From: Delphinus delphis | Lineage: Eukaryota; Chordata; Mammalia; Artiodactyla; Delphinidae | NCBI RefSeq assembly: GCF_949987515.2 | Contig: NC_082694.2 | Span: 10,223,958-10,287,957 of the forward strand | Direction: 5' to 3' | Length of the DNA: 64,000 bases | Shown here: positions 37,601 through 44,117 of the stretch, piece by piece | Numbering within the stretch: position 1 is the first letter of the stretch | Layout of the letters: each line of letters opens with the position of its first letter | Program-made: the position numbers and the translations under genes | The notes under the pieces: generated by a model | Database searches by the model: none | Seen by the model: the letters and a program-made list of their open reading frames with translations, nothing else | Told to the model about the DNA's origin: nothing

Positions 37601-38948
37601 GGGAGGGATGTGGTCAGGCGGCTGACCGGAGCCCTCAGTGTGTCCACCCCCTCTGCAGCTGCCGGGTTCCTGGCTGGAAGATGGGGGCAGAGGGCAGTGC
37701 GGGGAGACGTGTCCTCGGTGGGCCATCGCCATTCTTATCGAGAGTCAGAGGCCCCGTGTGGGAGTGCGGGGAGGGAGGCACAGCGCAGGCGACTCCAGGG
37801 TGAAGGCAAAGAAAAGCTTCACCCCGGAGAGGGAAGAGCCTGGGCCACAGGGCCGGTCTGTCGTGAGCTGTGCCAGGAAGGGGCAGCAGAGGCACCAGCT
37901 GTCCACCCTCTGCCCAGTTGTCCTGTGGGCCTGAGGCTGGCCTCCCACTCTGCTGGGGGGACGCGCCCAGTCTGCCCTGGTCCCTCCAGTTTTTGTAGCA
38001 GCAGCACTCACGCTCCTGACTCCCTCAGACTCCCTGGGTAATAAATACTCATAGCTAATGTTTATTGAATAAAAACCCTCTTCTACATGAATCCACGTAA
38101 CCTCCATGAGGCACGTATTGTTATGATCCCATTTCACAGATGAACAAGCTAGCCAGAGTCACTGAGAGGTTAAACAGCTTGCCCCATCATGCAGGCCGGG
38201 TCATGCAAATATCAGAACCAGGGCACAGAACCAGCCTGACTCGCGAGCCCGCACACTTAGCACAGTGCAGCCCCACTCTGGCAGCCTCCCTTCTGGCCTC
38301 TGTCCCTTCCTCCAACAGGCAGCCCTCCCACCCCTTCGCCCCCAGCCCTGGATGCAGATGAACTGGGTCTCGTAAAAACTCTTTCTCCAACCCCCCTCCC
38401 GATGCTCCCGGGCTCCCAACTTGCCTTTCCTCTGACTCCCCTCCGCTTGTCCTTCCCCCGTAACCTCTGACCTGGAACTGACACATCAGCCACAGGCTGT
38501 GGCTTGGGTCTCAGATTTCACAAGTCTCTGAGAAAACTGGAGAGCAGACCTCATCCTCAACCCCTAAGGAACTAGATCACACTGGTCTCTGGTGAGAAGC
38601 AGTGTGTGTGTCATGAAAAGAGGGAAAAGTGATCCGTGGCCTGGCCGAGCCAGGGGGCAGGTCCCACCTTCCTCTCACAGCACCCTGGGCCTGTGAACAG
38701 GGAGTAGAGAGAACGGAGGCAGAGCTGTGGTTGAGTGGCCCGTTGACCTGCCGTGTCCTCACCTGGACTGGCAGCCCCAGGAGCCCTGTGGCTCAGCATC
38801 TGGCACGGAGGAGGCCTTAGTGGAAATTCAAGGGATGCTGGAGCGCCAGGGAGCGTCACATCGGTGGGCCCTACCTGGGCCCAGAGCGTCACACCCTGCT
38901 TTCTCTTTGCCACAGGCCCAGTACTTCAGCCCCTGGGAAGACATCTAA
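30..38948 (+). CDS. FAM178B: FAM178B, 3' part (seven spliced coding exons)
   Basis: Seven exons (30-206, 456-553, 15414-15501, 23148-23273, 37030-37107, 37416-37568, 38916-38948) all have AG acceptors and GT donors. They join in one frame to give the last 250 residues and a TAA stop. The product is leucine-rich and mostly helical by eye, with an aromatic C-terminus ([10 protein letters not shown]). I recognise it as the C-terminal part of FAM178B from its sequence and its position just upstream of SEMA4C. FAM178B is a paralogue of FAM178A/SLF2, a factor that brings the SMC5/6 complex to damaged DNA. Whether FAM178B shares this role is not established. No signal peptide, membrane segment or catalytic motif is visible. 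The N-terminal exons and promoter lie before the window. Exon borders are well supported by phase; the gene name rests on memory and synteny. Confidence 0.88.
456..553 (+). CDS. FAM178B: FAM178B exon B
   Basis: The acceptor CCCCACAG ends at 455 and the donor GTGGGT follows 553. The exon gives [19 protein letters not shown] to LDVTPRS plus two bases of an Arg codon. It ends in phase 2, which matches the single extra base at the start of the next exon 14.9 kb away. Confidence 0.88.
895..1150 (+). mobile_element. L2 LINE, 3' end
   Basis: The wording 'CAGAACAGTGCCTGGCATG' followed by a stretch like TAAATTCTTTTCAAATGAACGAACGA matches the standard end of mammalian L2, including the short terminal repeat. 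Degenerate and non-coding. Confidence 0.6.
1790..2090 (+). mobile_element. Possible L2 fragment
   Basis: It reads like a decayed L2 3' region (AGCAGGGACCTCGTCTG, later CTCCAAGGCCCCATGTGGTC). The match is weak and the borders are guesses. Confidence 0.35.
2095..2163. repeat. AT-rich low-complexity stretch
   Basis: TATATGTATATATATTTAC-type sequence immediately precedes the Tigger terminal repeat and provides its TA target site. Confidence 0.6.
2164..3747 (+). mobile_element. Tigger1-like DNA transposon, split by an L1
   Basis: The left end CAGGCAGACCGCATTTC and the right end CCGAGGCGTGCCTG are imperfect inverted repeats of the Tigger (pogo/mariner) kind. Internal wording such as TTGCTCACTTCGTGTCTCTG matches the Tigger1 end region. 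A TA precedes the left end and CA follows the right end. The copy is internally deleted, with about 392 bases on the left (2164-2555) and 105 on the right (3643-3747). No transposase is encoded. An L1 sits between the two parts. Confidence 0.82.
2556..3628 (-). mobile_element. L1 LINE 3' end, inserted in Tigger1
   Basis: On the minus strand it codes for the C-terminal part of L1 ORF2 (motifs [31 protein letters not shown] and [15 protein letters not shown]) and then the L1 3' UTR, ending near 2556. It is 5'-truncated, as is usual for L1. The flanks TAAACATAACTTTT (2542-2555) and TAAACGCAACTTTT (3629-3642) are target-site duplicates with two differences. Most of the ORF is still open, so the copy is of moderate age, but it is a dead fragment. 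Confidence 0.9.
3917..4123 (+). mobile_element. CHR-2-type cetacean SINE, full length
   Basis: It starts GGGCTTCCCTGGTGG, carries the tRNA-like head and the CHR-2 body (CATGCCGCGGAGCGG, GCCATGGCCGCTGAG) and ends in an A-run. The flanks GAAATTGCAGTCCT (3903-3916) and GAAATTCCAGTCCT (4124-4137) are a 14-base target duplication with one change, so the insertion is recent. Confidence 0.93.
4190..5290 (-). mobile_element. Old L1 fragment(s), antisense, split by a SINE
   Basis: Antisense L1 wording (GTTTCTCCACATTCTCATT, GATTGCCAGTGAAATTGAG) is seen before the SINE, and AT-rich L1-like sequence continues after it. The copy is heavily mutated. The second half is the less certain part. Confidence 0.55.
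4571..4911 (-). mobile_element. CHR-1-type SINE, long form
   Basis: Reverse orientation: a T-run, the repeated 'CAGTAGTTGTGGC' units typical of the long CHR-1 body, and a head ending CACCAGGGAAGTCCC. The flanks TTCAATAAACTTTT (4557-4570 and 4912-4925) are identical 14-base target duplicates. Confidence 0.92.
5505..8560. other. Intronic sequence without recognised features
   Basis: GC-rich from 5.8 kb on. Long reading frames occur on both strands but have no initiation context, splice logic or recognisable family, as expected for GC-rich DNA. The first 250 bases may be a decayed retroelement. Confidence 0.5.
8565..9050 (+). mobile_element. L2 LINE fragment
   Basis: The order of phrases (CTGTCACTCCTCTGTTTAAAA, GGATGAAATTCAAAC, then GTGAGGGCAAGAGCTGTG) follows the L2 3' region. 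It ends just before unique sequence. Confidence 0.6.
9381..9512 (-). mobile_element. CHR-type SINE, short form
   Basis: Reverse orientation: a T-run, GGCCACACCACGAGG, and a head ending CTGCCAGGGAAGTCCC. The flanks CTGTGTAATTTTT (9368-9380) and CTGTGTAGTTATTTTT (9513-9528) are diverged target duplicates, so this copy is older than the CHR-2 ones. Confidence 0.88.
9670..12980. other. Intronic sequence without recognised features
   Basis: A mix of AT-moderate (9.9-10.9 kb) and GC-rich (11-12.9 kb) sequence. I recognise no repeat family, exon or RNA gene. A purine run at 10778-10820 is a simple repeat. Confidence 0.5.
10778..10820. repeat. GA/GGGA purine microsatellite
   Basis: Runs of GAGAGAGAGGGAGGGAGGG then GGAAGGGAG give a strictly purine strand of about 40 bases. 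Confidence 0.7.
12985..13730 (-). mobile_element. Old L1 fragment, antisense, holding a SINE
   Basis: Antisense L1 wording (ACATGTAAAACCAGCACCC, AAGTGAAATCATACAAGTG, TGTTGGAACTGGCTTCT) continues on both sides of the SINE at 13111-13240. Its GC content is unusually high for L1, from long decay in a GC-rich region. Confidence 0.6.
13111..13240 (+). mobile_element. CHR-type SINE, short form, nested in L1
   Basis: Head GGAATTCCCTGGCGGCC, then GTGGTTAGGACGCGG, with an A/G-rich tail. Identical flanks AAGAAATGAG (13101-13110 and 13241-13250) are the target duplication. Confidence 0.88.
15414..15501 (+). CDS. FAM178B: FAM178B exon C
   Basis: The acceptor CTCTCACAG ends at 15413 and the donor GTGAGT follows 15501. 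Completing the split Arg codon gives [19 protein letters not shown] to WQEKAQ. A second AG four bases downstream would break the frame, so 15414 is preferred. Confidence 0.87.
15695..15940 (-). mobile_element. Old L1 fragment, antisense
   Basis: Phrases such as GTAAAATATACGTAACATAAA and CACCATCCACCTCCAGAAC match the L1 3' region read backwards. It begins about 190 bases after FAM178B exon C. Confidence 0.65.
16560..16815 (+). mobile_element. L2 LINE 3' end with inserted microsatellite
   Basis: The L2 phrases AAGTGTCACCTTCCGCAGG and CTTGAGTGCAGGGACC flank a CA run. Confidence 0.6.
16638..16691. repeat. (CA)n microsatellite, about 27 units
   Basis: An uninterrupted CA dinucleotide run of about 54 bases, long enough to be polymorphic in a population. 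Confidence 0.97.
18195..18320 (-). mobile_element. MIR SINE fragment
   Basis: GATGGGGAAACGGAGGCAGG followed by GGTCACGCAGTGGGAAAG is the reverse of the MIR core. Confidence 0.6.
18840..19560 (+). mobile_element. Ancient interspersed repeat, family uncertain
   Basis: It follows a well-known mammalian repeat: CATTCCGGGCAGAGGGAAC, then AGCCACTGGAAGGTTTTGAT and ACTGGCTGCTGTGTTGAGA. I recall the pattern but cannot name the family with certainty (L2-related or MER). The 5' part of a second copy flanks the Tigger element at 19.86 kb. Confidence 0.55.
19815..20870 (+). mobile_element. Ancient repeat interrupted by the Tigger-like element
   Basis: Upstream, TCATTTAACAAATGCTTATT should continue into 'gcacctactatgtgccagg'. 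That continuation is found just after the transposon as CATGTGCCAGGTGCTGTGC, then ACGGAGCTTACGTTCTAG. The transposon therefore inserted inside this older repeat. Confidence 0.6.
19860..20714 (-). mobile_element. Tigger/pogo-like DNA transposon with transposase remnant
   Basis: The ends CAATAGTTCCTGCTATCCG and GATAAGGCGGAACAACTG are imperfect inverted repeats; TA precedes the left end. On the minus strand, 20360 to about 20093 codes for the start of a pogo-type transposase ([19 protein letters not shown], then SHAEVAKIY and [12 protein letters not shown]), a CENP-B-type helix-turn-helix DNA-binding region. The frame then shifts, and the catalytic part is absent. The copy is inactive. The exact Tigger subfamily was not determined. 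Confidence 0.78.
22330..22625 (+). mobile_element. L1 3' end fragment, old
   Basis: GTAAGGAATTCTTGGTAATT and ATTATGTTGGGGAAAAAAA, followed by GTGTTCGGATTTGCTTTGAA, match the non-coding end of old L1 subfamilies. Confidence 0.5.
22920..23055 (-). mobile_element. MIR SINE fragment
   Basis: TCCATTTCACAGATGGGGAC then GAGAGGCCACATGGCTCCC is the reverse MIR core. It ends about 90 bases before FAM178B exon D. Confidence 0.55.
23148..23273 (+). CDS. FAM178B: FAM178B exon D
   Basis: The acceptor TCTCCCCAG ends at 23147 and the donor GTGAGC follows 23273. The 126 bases give 42 residues in phase 0, from [19 protein letters not shown] to ASAQLDHK. The second half is polar and proline-rich and is probably a loop. 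Confidence 0.87.
24398..24455. repeat. 19-base purine tandem repeat, about 2.7 copies
   Basis: The unit AAGAGAGAAGGGGAGGGGC starts at 24404, 24423 and 24442 (the last copy diverged). Confidence 0.75.
25505..25645 (+). mobile_element. L2 LINE 3' end
   Basis: TGTCTCCCCAGCTAGACTG then GGGCACAAATGAATGAATG is the terminal region of L2. Confidence 0.55.
28755..28966 (+). mobile_element. CHR-2-type cetacean SINE, full length
   Basis: Complete head and body (CATGCCGCGGAGCGGCTGG) and a long A-run. The flanks AAAATGCCTGCCCT (28741-28754 and 28967-28980) are identical, so this is among the youngest insertions in the window. Confidence 0.94.
29090..29182 (-). mobile_element. CHR-type SINE, truncated
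   Basis: Reverse-orientation head (ATCGAACCCAGGCCCC, CCACTGGACCACCAGGGAG). The tail and poly-A are missing. Flanks AGCAGTGCC occur at 29081-29089 and 29183-29191. Confidence 0.78.
31761..31788. repeat. CA microsatellite, interrupted
   Basis: CACACACACACGCACACAC-type run of about 28 bases. Confidence 0.85.
31989..32010. repeat. (GGAA)n microsatellite, about 5 units
   Basis: AAGGAAGGAAGGAAGGAA-type run. GGAA runs are also strings of ETS-factor core sites. Confidence 0.85.
35205..35480 (+). mobile_element. L2 LINE fragment
   Basis: TTCACCTCAAATCCTACGG then TTCCTCCCTGAAGCCCTCTC follow the L2 3' region. Confidence 0.5.
37030..37107 (+). CDS. FAM178B: FAM178B exon E
   Basis: The acceptor TCTCCCCAG ends at 37029 and the donor GTGAGT follows 37107. 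It gives 26 residues, [19 protein letters not shown] then DITPDQW. The cysteine-rich hydrophobic stretch is too short and interrupted to call a membrane segment. Confidence 0.87.
37416..37568 (+). CDS. FAM178B: FAM178B exon F
   Basis: The acceptor CTCTGCAG ends at 37415 and the donor GTGGTA follows 37568. The 153 bases give 51 residues, from [15 protein letters not shown] to ELLVHCQPQ. The pattern is amphipathic helix, with a conserved-looking YIRWQELL near the end. Confidence 0.88.
38045..38250 (-). mobile_element. MIR SINE
   Basis: CCATTTCACAGATGAACAAG, then GAGAGGTTAAACAGCTTGC and a trailing region are the reverse of MIR. It lies in the last FAM178B intron. Confidence 0.65.
38916..38948 (+). 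CDS. FAM178B: FAM178B last coding exon
   Basis: The acceptor TTTGCCACAG ends at 38915. The exon codes for [10 protein letters not shown] followed by TAA at 38946-38948. The 3' UTR runs into the intergenic region. I read no AATAAA or ATTAAA before about 40500, so the transcript end cannot be placed. Confidence 0.86.
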   Translation, partial: AQYFSPWEDI

Positions 38949-41900
38949 TGGAGCAGGGCAGGGGTGGCCCAGTGCTCCTGCCCTGGCAGGAAGTGAACAT
39001 GGCCCAGCTGCCTGGAGGCGTGAAGAATGGAGACCAGAGGAGGACCAGCCAGCTGAAGCAGGCACCTGCCTCCCCCGCTGCCCTGAGCCCCCTCCGGGCG
39101 AGGATCCTGCCTCTCGCTGCCTGGCTCACCTCTCAGCTCTCCTTCCCTTCCCCACCGTCTCCTCTCCCCGAGACCTTTGTCTCCAAAGCTCTGGTTTTCC
39201 TGGGCTTCCTGGGTCCTCCGGCCACCATCCTCCCCACCCTCCTTCCCATCTCTGTGTGTCCCTAATGTGAGGGTTCCTTGTGCACGCTAAAGTCTCATTT
39301 CAGCATCATTGGTTACAAGAGTTCCTTCAGTCCCTTACTGAGGGCCCGTGCTCAGCGCCCAGTTCCCTGACTTCTCGCTTATACTTTGCAGAATTCTCAC
39401 CCCAGGCAGTCATGTGCCCCGCCCCACCCCCTGCAGCTGAGGGCTGTTTGCAAACCTTCAGGGAGGAGCAGTTCTGGCTGTGGCCTGAGAGCTGTCAGAC
39501 ACCCAGGGAGCAAGGATGGGGAACGTTTGTTTGGACCGGTCTGGGACCGGGACTCCCCGCTCCCCGCTGCCACTGGGGAAGATCCGGAGTGAGATGGTAG
39601 CTCAGGGCTGTAATTGCACTTAATTCAGCTTGTTGTCGAGCTCTGAAATCAACTCCCAGACTCAGGAGTTGGGCATGGGGGGCAGTGCCGAAAGATCGTT
39701 CCCAAGACTTTTTGTTTCCACTCTGCCTTACCCAAGATCAGTTTTGTGGGCCCTGATCCCTAAACGGGTGCTGGACGTCTTTGACCTGCTCCCCTTGAGA
39801 AGTGAGTGAGCCTTCGGTACCCCCAGGAGACCCTTGGGGATCTGCCCACACGTCCAACCCTGAGAATCCATTGCTAGTCCCTGACCCCTCCTGACTCCTT
39901 CCTGGGTTGGGATGGTGTTTTTCAGGGGCCCCAGGAGGTAGATAGGAGGTAGCAGAGGAGGAGCCCTGCCCACTGGGCCTGTGCCCCTTCCTCAGCTCCC
40001 CCCTAGCATCTGCCAGTGGAAGGTCACCATGGCTGGCGCTTGTGACTTTCTCTGTTTATTTGTCCCTCTCCTTCGTTCTTTCACACGACAGGGGTCAGGG
40101 TAAGGCAGGTTAAGTAGGAAACTCCCCCCACATAAAGGACCTTCAGGCCAAGTGCCTCTATTTGCAGCCCCGAAGTGTAGCCCATCGCTTCCTGGGCCTG
40201 TTTTGGAGGCTCTCGCTGGGTCCCCAGAGTGCTGGGAGCCAAGGCAGATGTATAATTCAGGGAGCACGAGCACACGGCCGAGGGCCGGGCACCACGTCTC
40301 CCTGCCTCTCTTCCTTCGCCAGGTGAGAGGTGGAAGAAGCTCTCTGCCAGGGAGGCTTGGAGGCCCAGGCGGCTTGCCTGAGAGTTCTGGTTTCTGTTCC
40401 TGGCCACATCACAGGCCCCCTTGGCCAGGGCACCCCTGAGGCCCCAGCGGCATCAGGTAGGCCTGAGATCCTCCGATAGCAGAGCTGTGCCGAGCCGCCG
40501 CCTTCACCCTCCCTCAGGGCCGCCCCTGCCCCTGATCCCCGGCTCTTCAGTTTGCTCTGGAAACCTGGAAATCACCTTTGAAATTTTCTTTCTTCGTTCT
40601 CGCAGCCAAGGGCGGAGAGGGAGTAGGGAGCCCTGAGAGTCTGAAGCAGGGAGTTTCCAATTCTCGAAGCCGCCCCTGCTGGGCTCTGAGCAAGGGTTCG
40701 AGCTGTCCAGTGTTGCAGGCTCTGGAGCCCTCCTGCCCAGGCCCGGTTCTCATGCACTGCCCCCCTCCGCCCCAGCTCCCGGAGACACTCACCCCCAGGA
40801 GAGAAATAGATGCCAGGGAAAGAGGAGGTGTTGGTGGCAGCTCAGGCCCTCCAGAGGCCTCCCTGTAACCTGAGCAGAGGTGAGCACTTTGAGGTCACCC
40901 AAGGGCGTACGGCGTCCCCCGGGACGTGTAATGGGCCCCCGCTGGAACTGGCTGGGAGCTGACCAGATCTTCTAAAACCAGTCCGGGACCAGTTAGAGAG
41001 CCACCCTCTAGGCCAAGAGTTCCACGGTGATGCTGGCAACTTCGCCACATACGCTTTCCAGATCCCTAAGCCCCTGGGGAAAGGCTGAGGGATATCCTGG
41101 TGGAAGCCACTGGAAAGGCAGCATCCGGGGCTGTGATGACGGATGTTCTCCTGCTTCCTTTGGCGAGGGTGGTAGGGAGGGGCTGGAAGGGAAAGGCTTC
41201 CCAGGTGGACGGCTTTGATAACTCTCCTTTAGGAGGAAGTGGAGAGAGGAAGTCCTTTTCCTATGTCCCCACTCCCCTCGGTCTCCAGGCCCTCAGGCCC
41301 CTGAAGGGTGGCTGACCCAGGCTTTTTCATTTCCCCCCTGTGGGGTGACAGCAGCTCCTGACTCCCTTGGAAGTTGGCCAGACAGTGTTGACTACAGAAC
41401 CCCACTGTGACCCCTCAGCCCCGCCCTCACCCCCCCCTCAGAAAGCAGCCTCAGGAGAGCTGGAGTTCACAGGCGGGGCACCATGGTGCATGACCAAGGT
41501 GTGGGAGTGAGGGGGGCCTTGCTTTCCAGAGAAGACTCTTGGGTCCATCTCTAGGGGCCGGACTGAGCTGCCAGTGGGTCCTCAGAGAAACTCGGGGGGC
41601 ATTTAGCACATCTGCCTTTTCTTGGCCACACGTGGTTGAACAAATGGGGAAAGTAAGAGGGTCTGTCAAGGCCTAAGGCCTGAAAAGTGGATGCCTTCCA
41701 TAGAATGTGATAGACAGGCCCTGAGGAGGCTTGCCGTACCTATACACAAGCCTTTTCTTTTTTTCCCCCCCGGTATTAGTAACTTTTTTTTCTTCTTAAT
41801 TTAAGACCCAGGAATCCTCTTTTTTGACCAGTTGTGCTTTTATTTTAAAGTATGAATCATGAGCAAGTAGTCATGCAGGAAACTTTATCCCCTACCCACC

Positions 41901-43600
41901 CACCCACGGAAAAGGCCAGCGCCGGAAAGGAAGAGAATGCAGCAGAAAAGGAGTGAAGGTGGAAGAGGGGAGCAGGCAAGCTGCAGCCTTAACTTTGAGG
42001 AGCGTTTGGGAGGGAAGGGCTCCGGAGTCTGTTAGCAGGAACCGAGCAGCCGGCCTTGAGCTACAGAAGACGGTCACAGCCAGTGAAACCAAACCACCTG
42101 CTGAGACTTTCCACTAGGGCCGTCTTGCAGGTGGGGCTAGGAGCTCAGGTCTCAGCCTGGTAACCGTCACACCTAGAGGTGGGTGGGAGGTGAAGGTGAG
42201 GAAAAACAGCAGGAAATGGAGTGTTTGTGGCCTAAAAGTTATCAGGATACCCTGTGACTTAGTGGAAAGACGGGATCAGGAGTCCTAAGGCCTGATTTAA
42301 CATTCTGACCTTGCTCAATATCTGTGTGAGTTTGGGCAGGATGCGTAACCTTTCTGAGACTCATTTCATCTATGGAATGGGAGAAACAATACCTACTTTG
42401 GAAAGGGTGGTCATGAGGGCAGAGTGAAGGCAAGTTGCAGAGTGTGAAGCACAGAACAAATGTGAGGGGTACCTGCCTATTGATTTACAACCACATAAAT
42501 AGACGCAGGGTCTAACAGGAAGAGGGGGGTCACTCATCTTCCTCCCTGTCAGCTGAAGCAAAGCCTTCCCTGCCCACCCCATGCTAATTAACTAGCTTGC
42601 CCCCTATCTCCAGCATCTCCAAGGCCACAGCTTTTCTTTATTTTTTTTTTTTTTTCTGGTGGAAAGGAGCTGGGAAATGTGGCTTTGGCCAGCGCGGGAG
42701 AAGGGGCCTTTATGTATACCAGCAAAGACCCAATTGTTACTGAATCCAAACTGGGCTGCTTTTCCCAATTATCTCCACGACTCTTCTGGTCTCCACTTTT
42801 CTGATGCCAAGTTTTAACCCAGAACAAAACCTCCCATCGGGACTGATTTATAATCCAGATCTGCTGACGGGGCCCTAAAGTGTCCCTCCCCTCCAGGACT
42901 GCACCAGGCATAAAGTCACCACCGCAGCCTCAGGGCCTCCAGTCTCTTCACCTCTGCCCTTTGCCCCTAGCCAGGAGGTGGCATCTGTCTCCGGGTCCCG
43001 GTGGGCTGGGCTGCCTGGGGTTCCTCTGTCCACCCGCCCAGCTCCGAGAAACCAGCTGGCAAGGAGGACACCCCAGCACCGCCCAGGAGGCCGGGGCTAC
43101 AAGTTACTTCTAGGAGCGGCTGTGGGCGGAGGCTGGCGGTTCGGAAGATGCCAGTTCTCCTCCAGCGTGGCTCCCCTCAGAACCCTTTCGTCTGAACATC
43201 AGGGCTCATGTCACTTGTTATTCAGTCTTCCAGGGGCACCAGAAGGAGTCATTTCCTGAGGGTAGGCTCTGTGCAATCGGAGTCCAGGGTTGTCTTCGCC
43301 GGGAGCTGGCCGGGGGGCGCTGAGCAGGTCCCTCCGCCTGGAGCGTGAGAAACAAGGGGCAGAAGGTCTCGGGGAGACTTGGGGGGTCTTACTGGCTGGT
43401 GAGGCCCGTTCCAGTCTGGTCGCAGGGGTCAGTGGGAGTTGGGGCCAAGAAACGGAGAAGAATTGGGGGCCAAAAGACAGACCCCTCTGGTCCGCCCCGA
43501 AAAGAAGCCTCGAATACTCGCCCTGAAGTGGTCCGCACGCCTTCGTTCCAGTAACCTCAGCGTGGGGATCCCCTTAGCCCCATTCCCGAGCCCGGCCGCC
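38949..43600. other. FAM178B 3' UTR and intergenic spacer
   Basis: The start must include the FAM178B 3' UTR, of unknown length. A MIR lies at 42.25-42.47 kb. Otherwise I see GC-rich unique sequence with no exon, RNA gene or clear promoter. The last few hundred bases grade into the SEMA4C CpG island. Confidence 0.6.
42250..42465 (+). mobile_element. MIR SINE, nearly full length
   Basis: CTGTGTGAGTTTGGGCAGG, TAACCTTTCTGAGACTCA and GTCATGAGGGCAGAGTGAAG follow the MIR order. It lies about 1.4 kb upstream of the SEMA4C CpG island. Confidence 0.7.
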
Positions 43601-43871
43601 CACCCTGCGCGGTTGGCCTTGGGGGACACTTCGGAAAGACCCGGTGAGTCCGACTCCCCAGTGCCAGGGCCAGGAGTCCCTCCCCCGCCCCACCTCCCGG
43701 CGCGGTGGCGCAGCTCGCGGCTGCAAGGCGCGGGGCGGCAGGGCACGGGGAGGGGCGGGGGTCCGAGCCCCCGGGCGGGGAGCGGGTAGGCGTGCGGGTC
43801 GCGGCGGGTCGCAGCCCCCTCCGGGGCGGGCCTTCGCGGCCCGCCCCCGACCTCCGTCGAGCCCCCCCGCC

Positions 43872-43879
43872 TGACGTCA
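43872..43879. promoter_or_regulatory. SEMA4C: Full palindromic CRE (TGACGTCA)
   Basis: A perfect 8-base CREB/ATF site lies inside the CpG island, about 240 bases upstream of the exon-1 donor and so within or just above the core promoter. Its use is inferred, not shown. Confidence 0.65.
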
Positions 43880-43899
43880 GGGGGGAGGGGGCGGAGAGC

Positions 43900-44117
43900 C
43901 GCGGCCGCGGCGGAGAAAGAGCCGGCGCCCGCCGCGGTGGCGCGGGGAGCCCGAGCCCAGGGGCGCCGAGCCGAGCCGGGCCGAGGGGCGGTGGCAGAGG
44001 GGCAGCGGAGCTGGGCGGGCGGGCGCGCGCGGGCGGCGGCGGCGCGCGGGCAGGGGCGGACCGTGGTCGGAGCCGAACGCGAGGGCGGCGCCCAGGGATT
44101 CAAGCCGCGAAGAAGAG
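43900..44117 (+). other. SEMA4C: SEMA4C non-coding exon 1 (start approximate)
   Basis: A strong donor (AAGAG|GTGAGTG) ends the exon at 44117 within the CpG island. Human SEMA4C also has a non-coding first exon. The 5' end is a guess. Confidence 0.65.

Noticed and set aside
37268..38041. Long open frame (257 codons) over FAM178B exon F and intron
   Set aside because: It is out of frame with the exon and shows no family resemblance; a GC-rich shadow frame.
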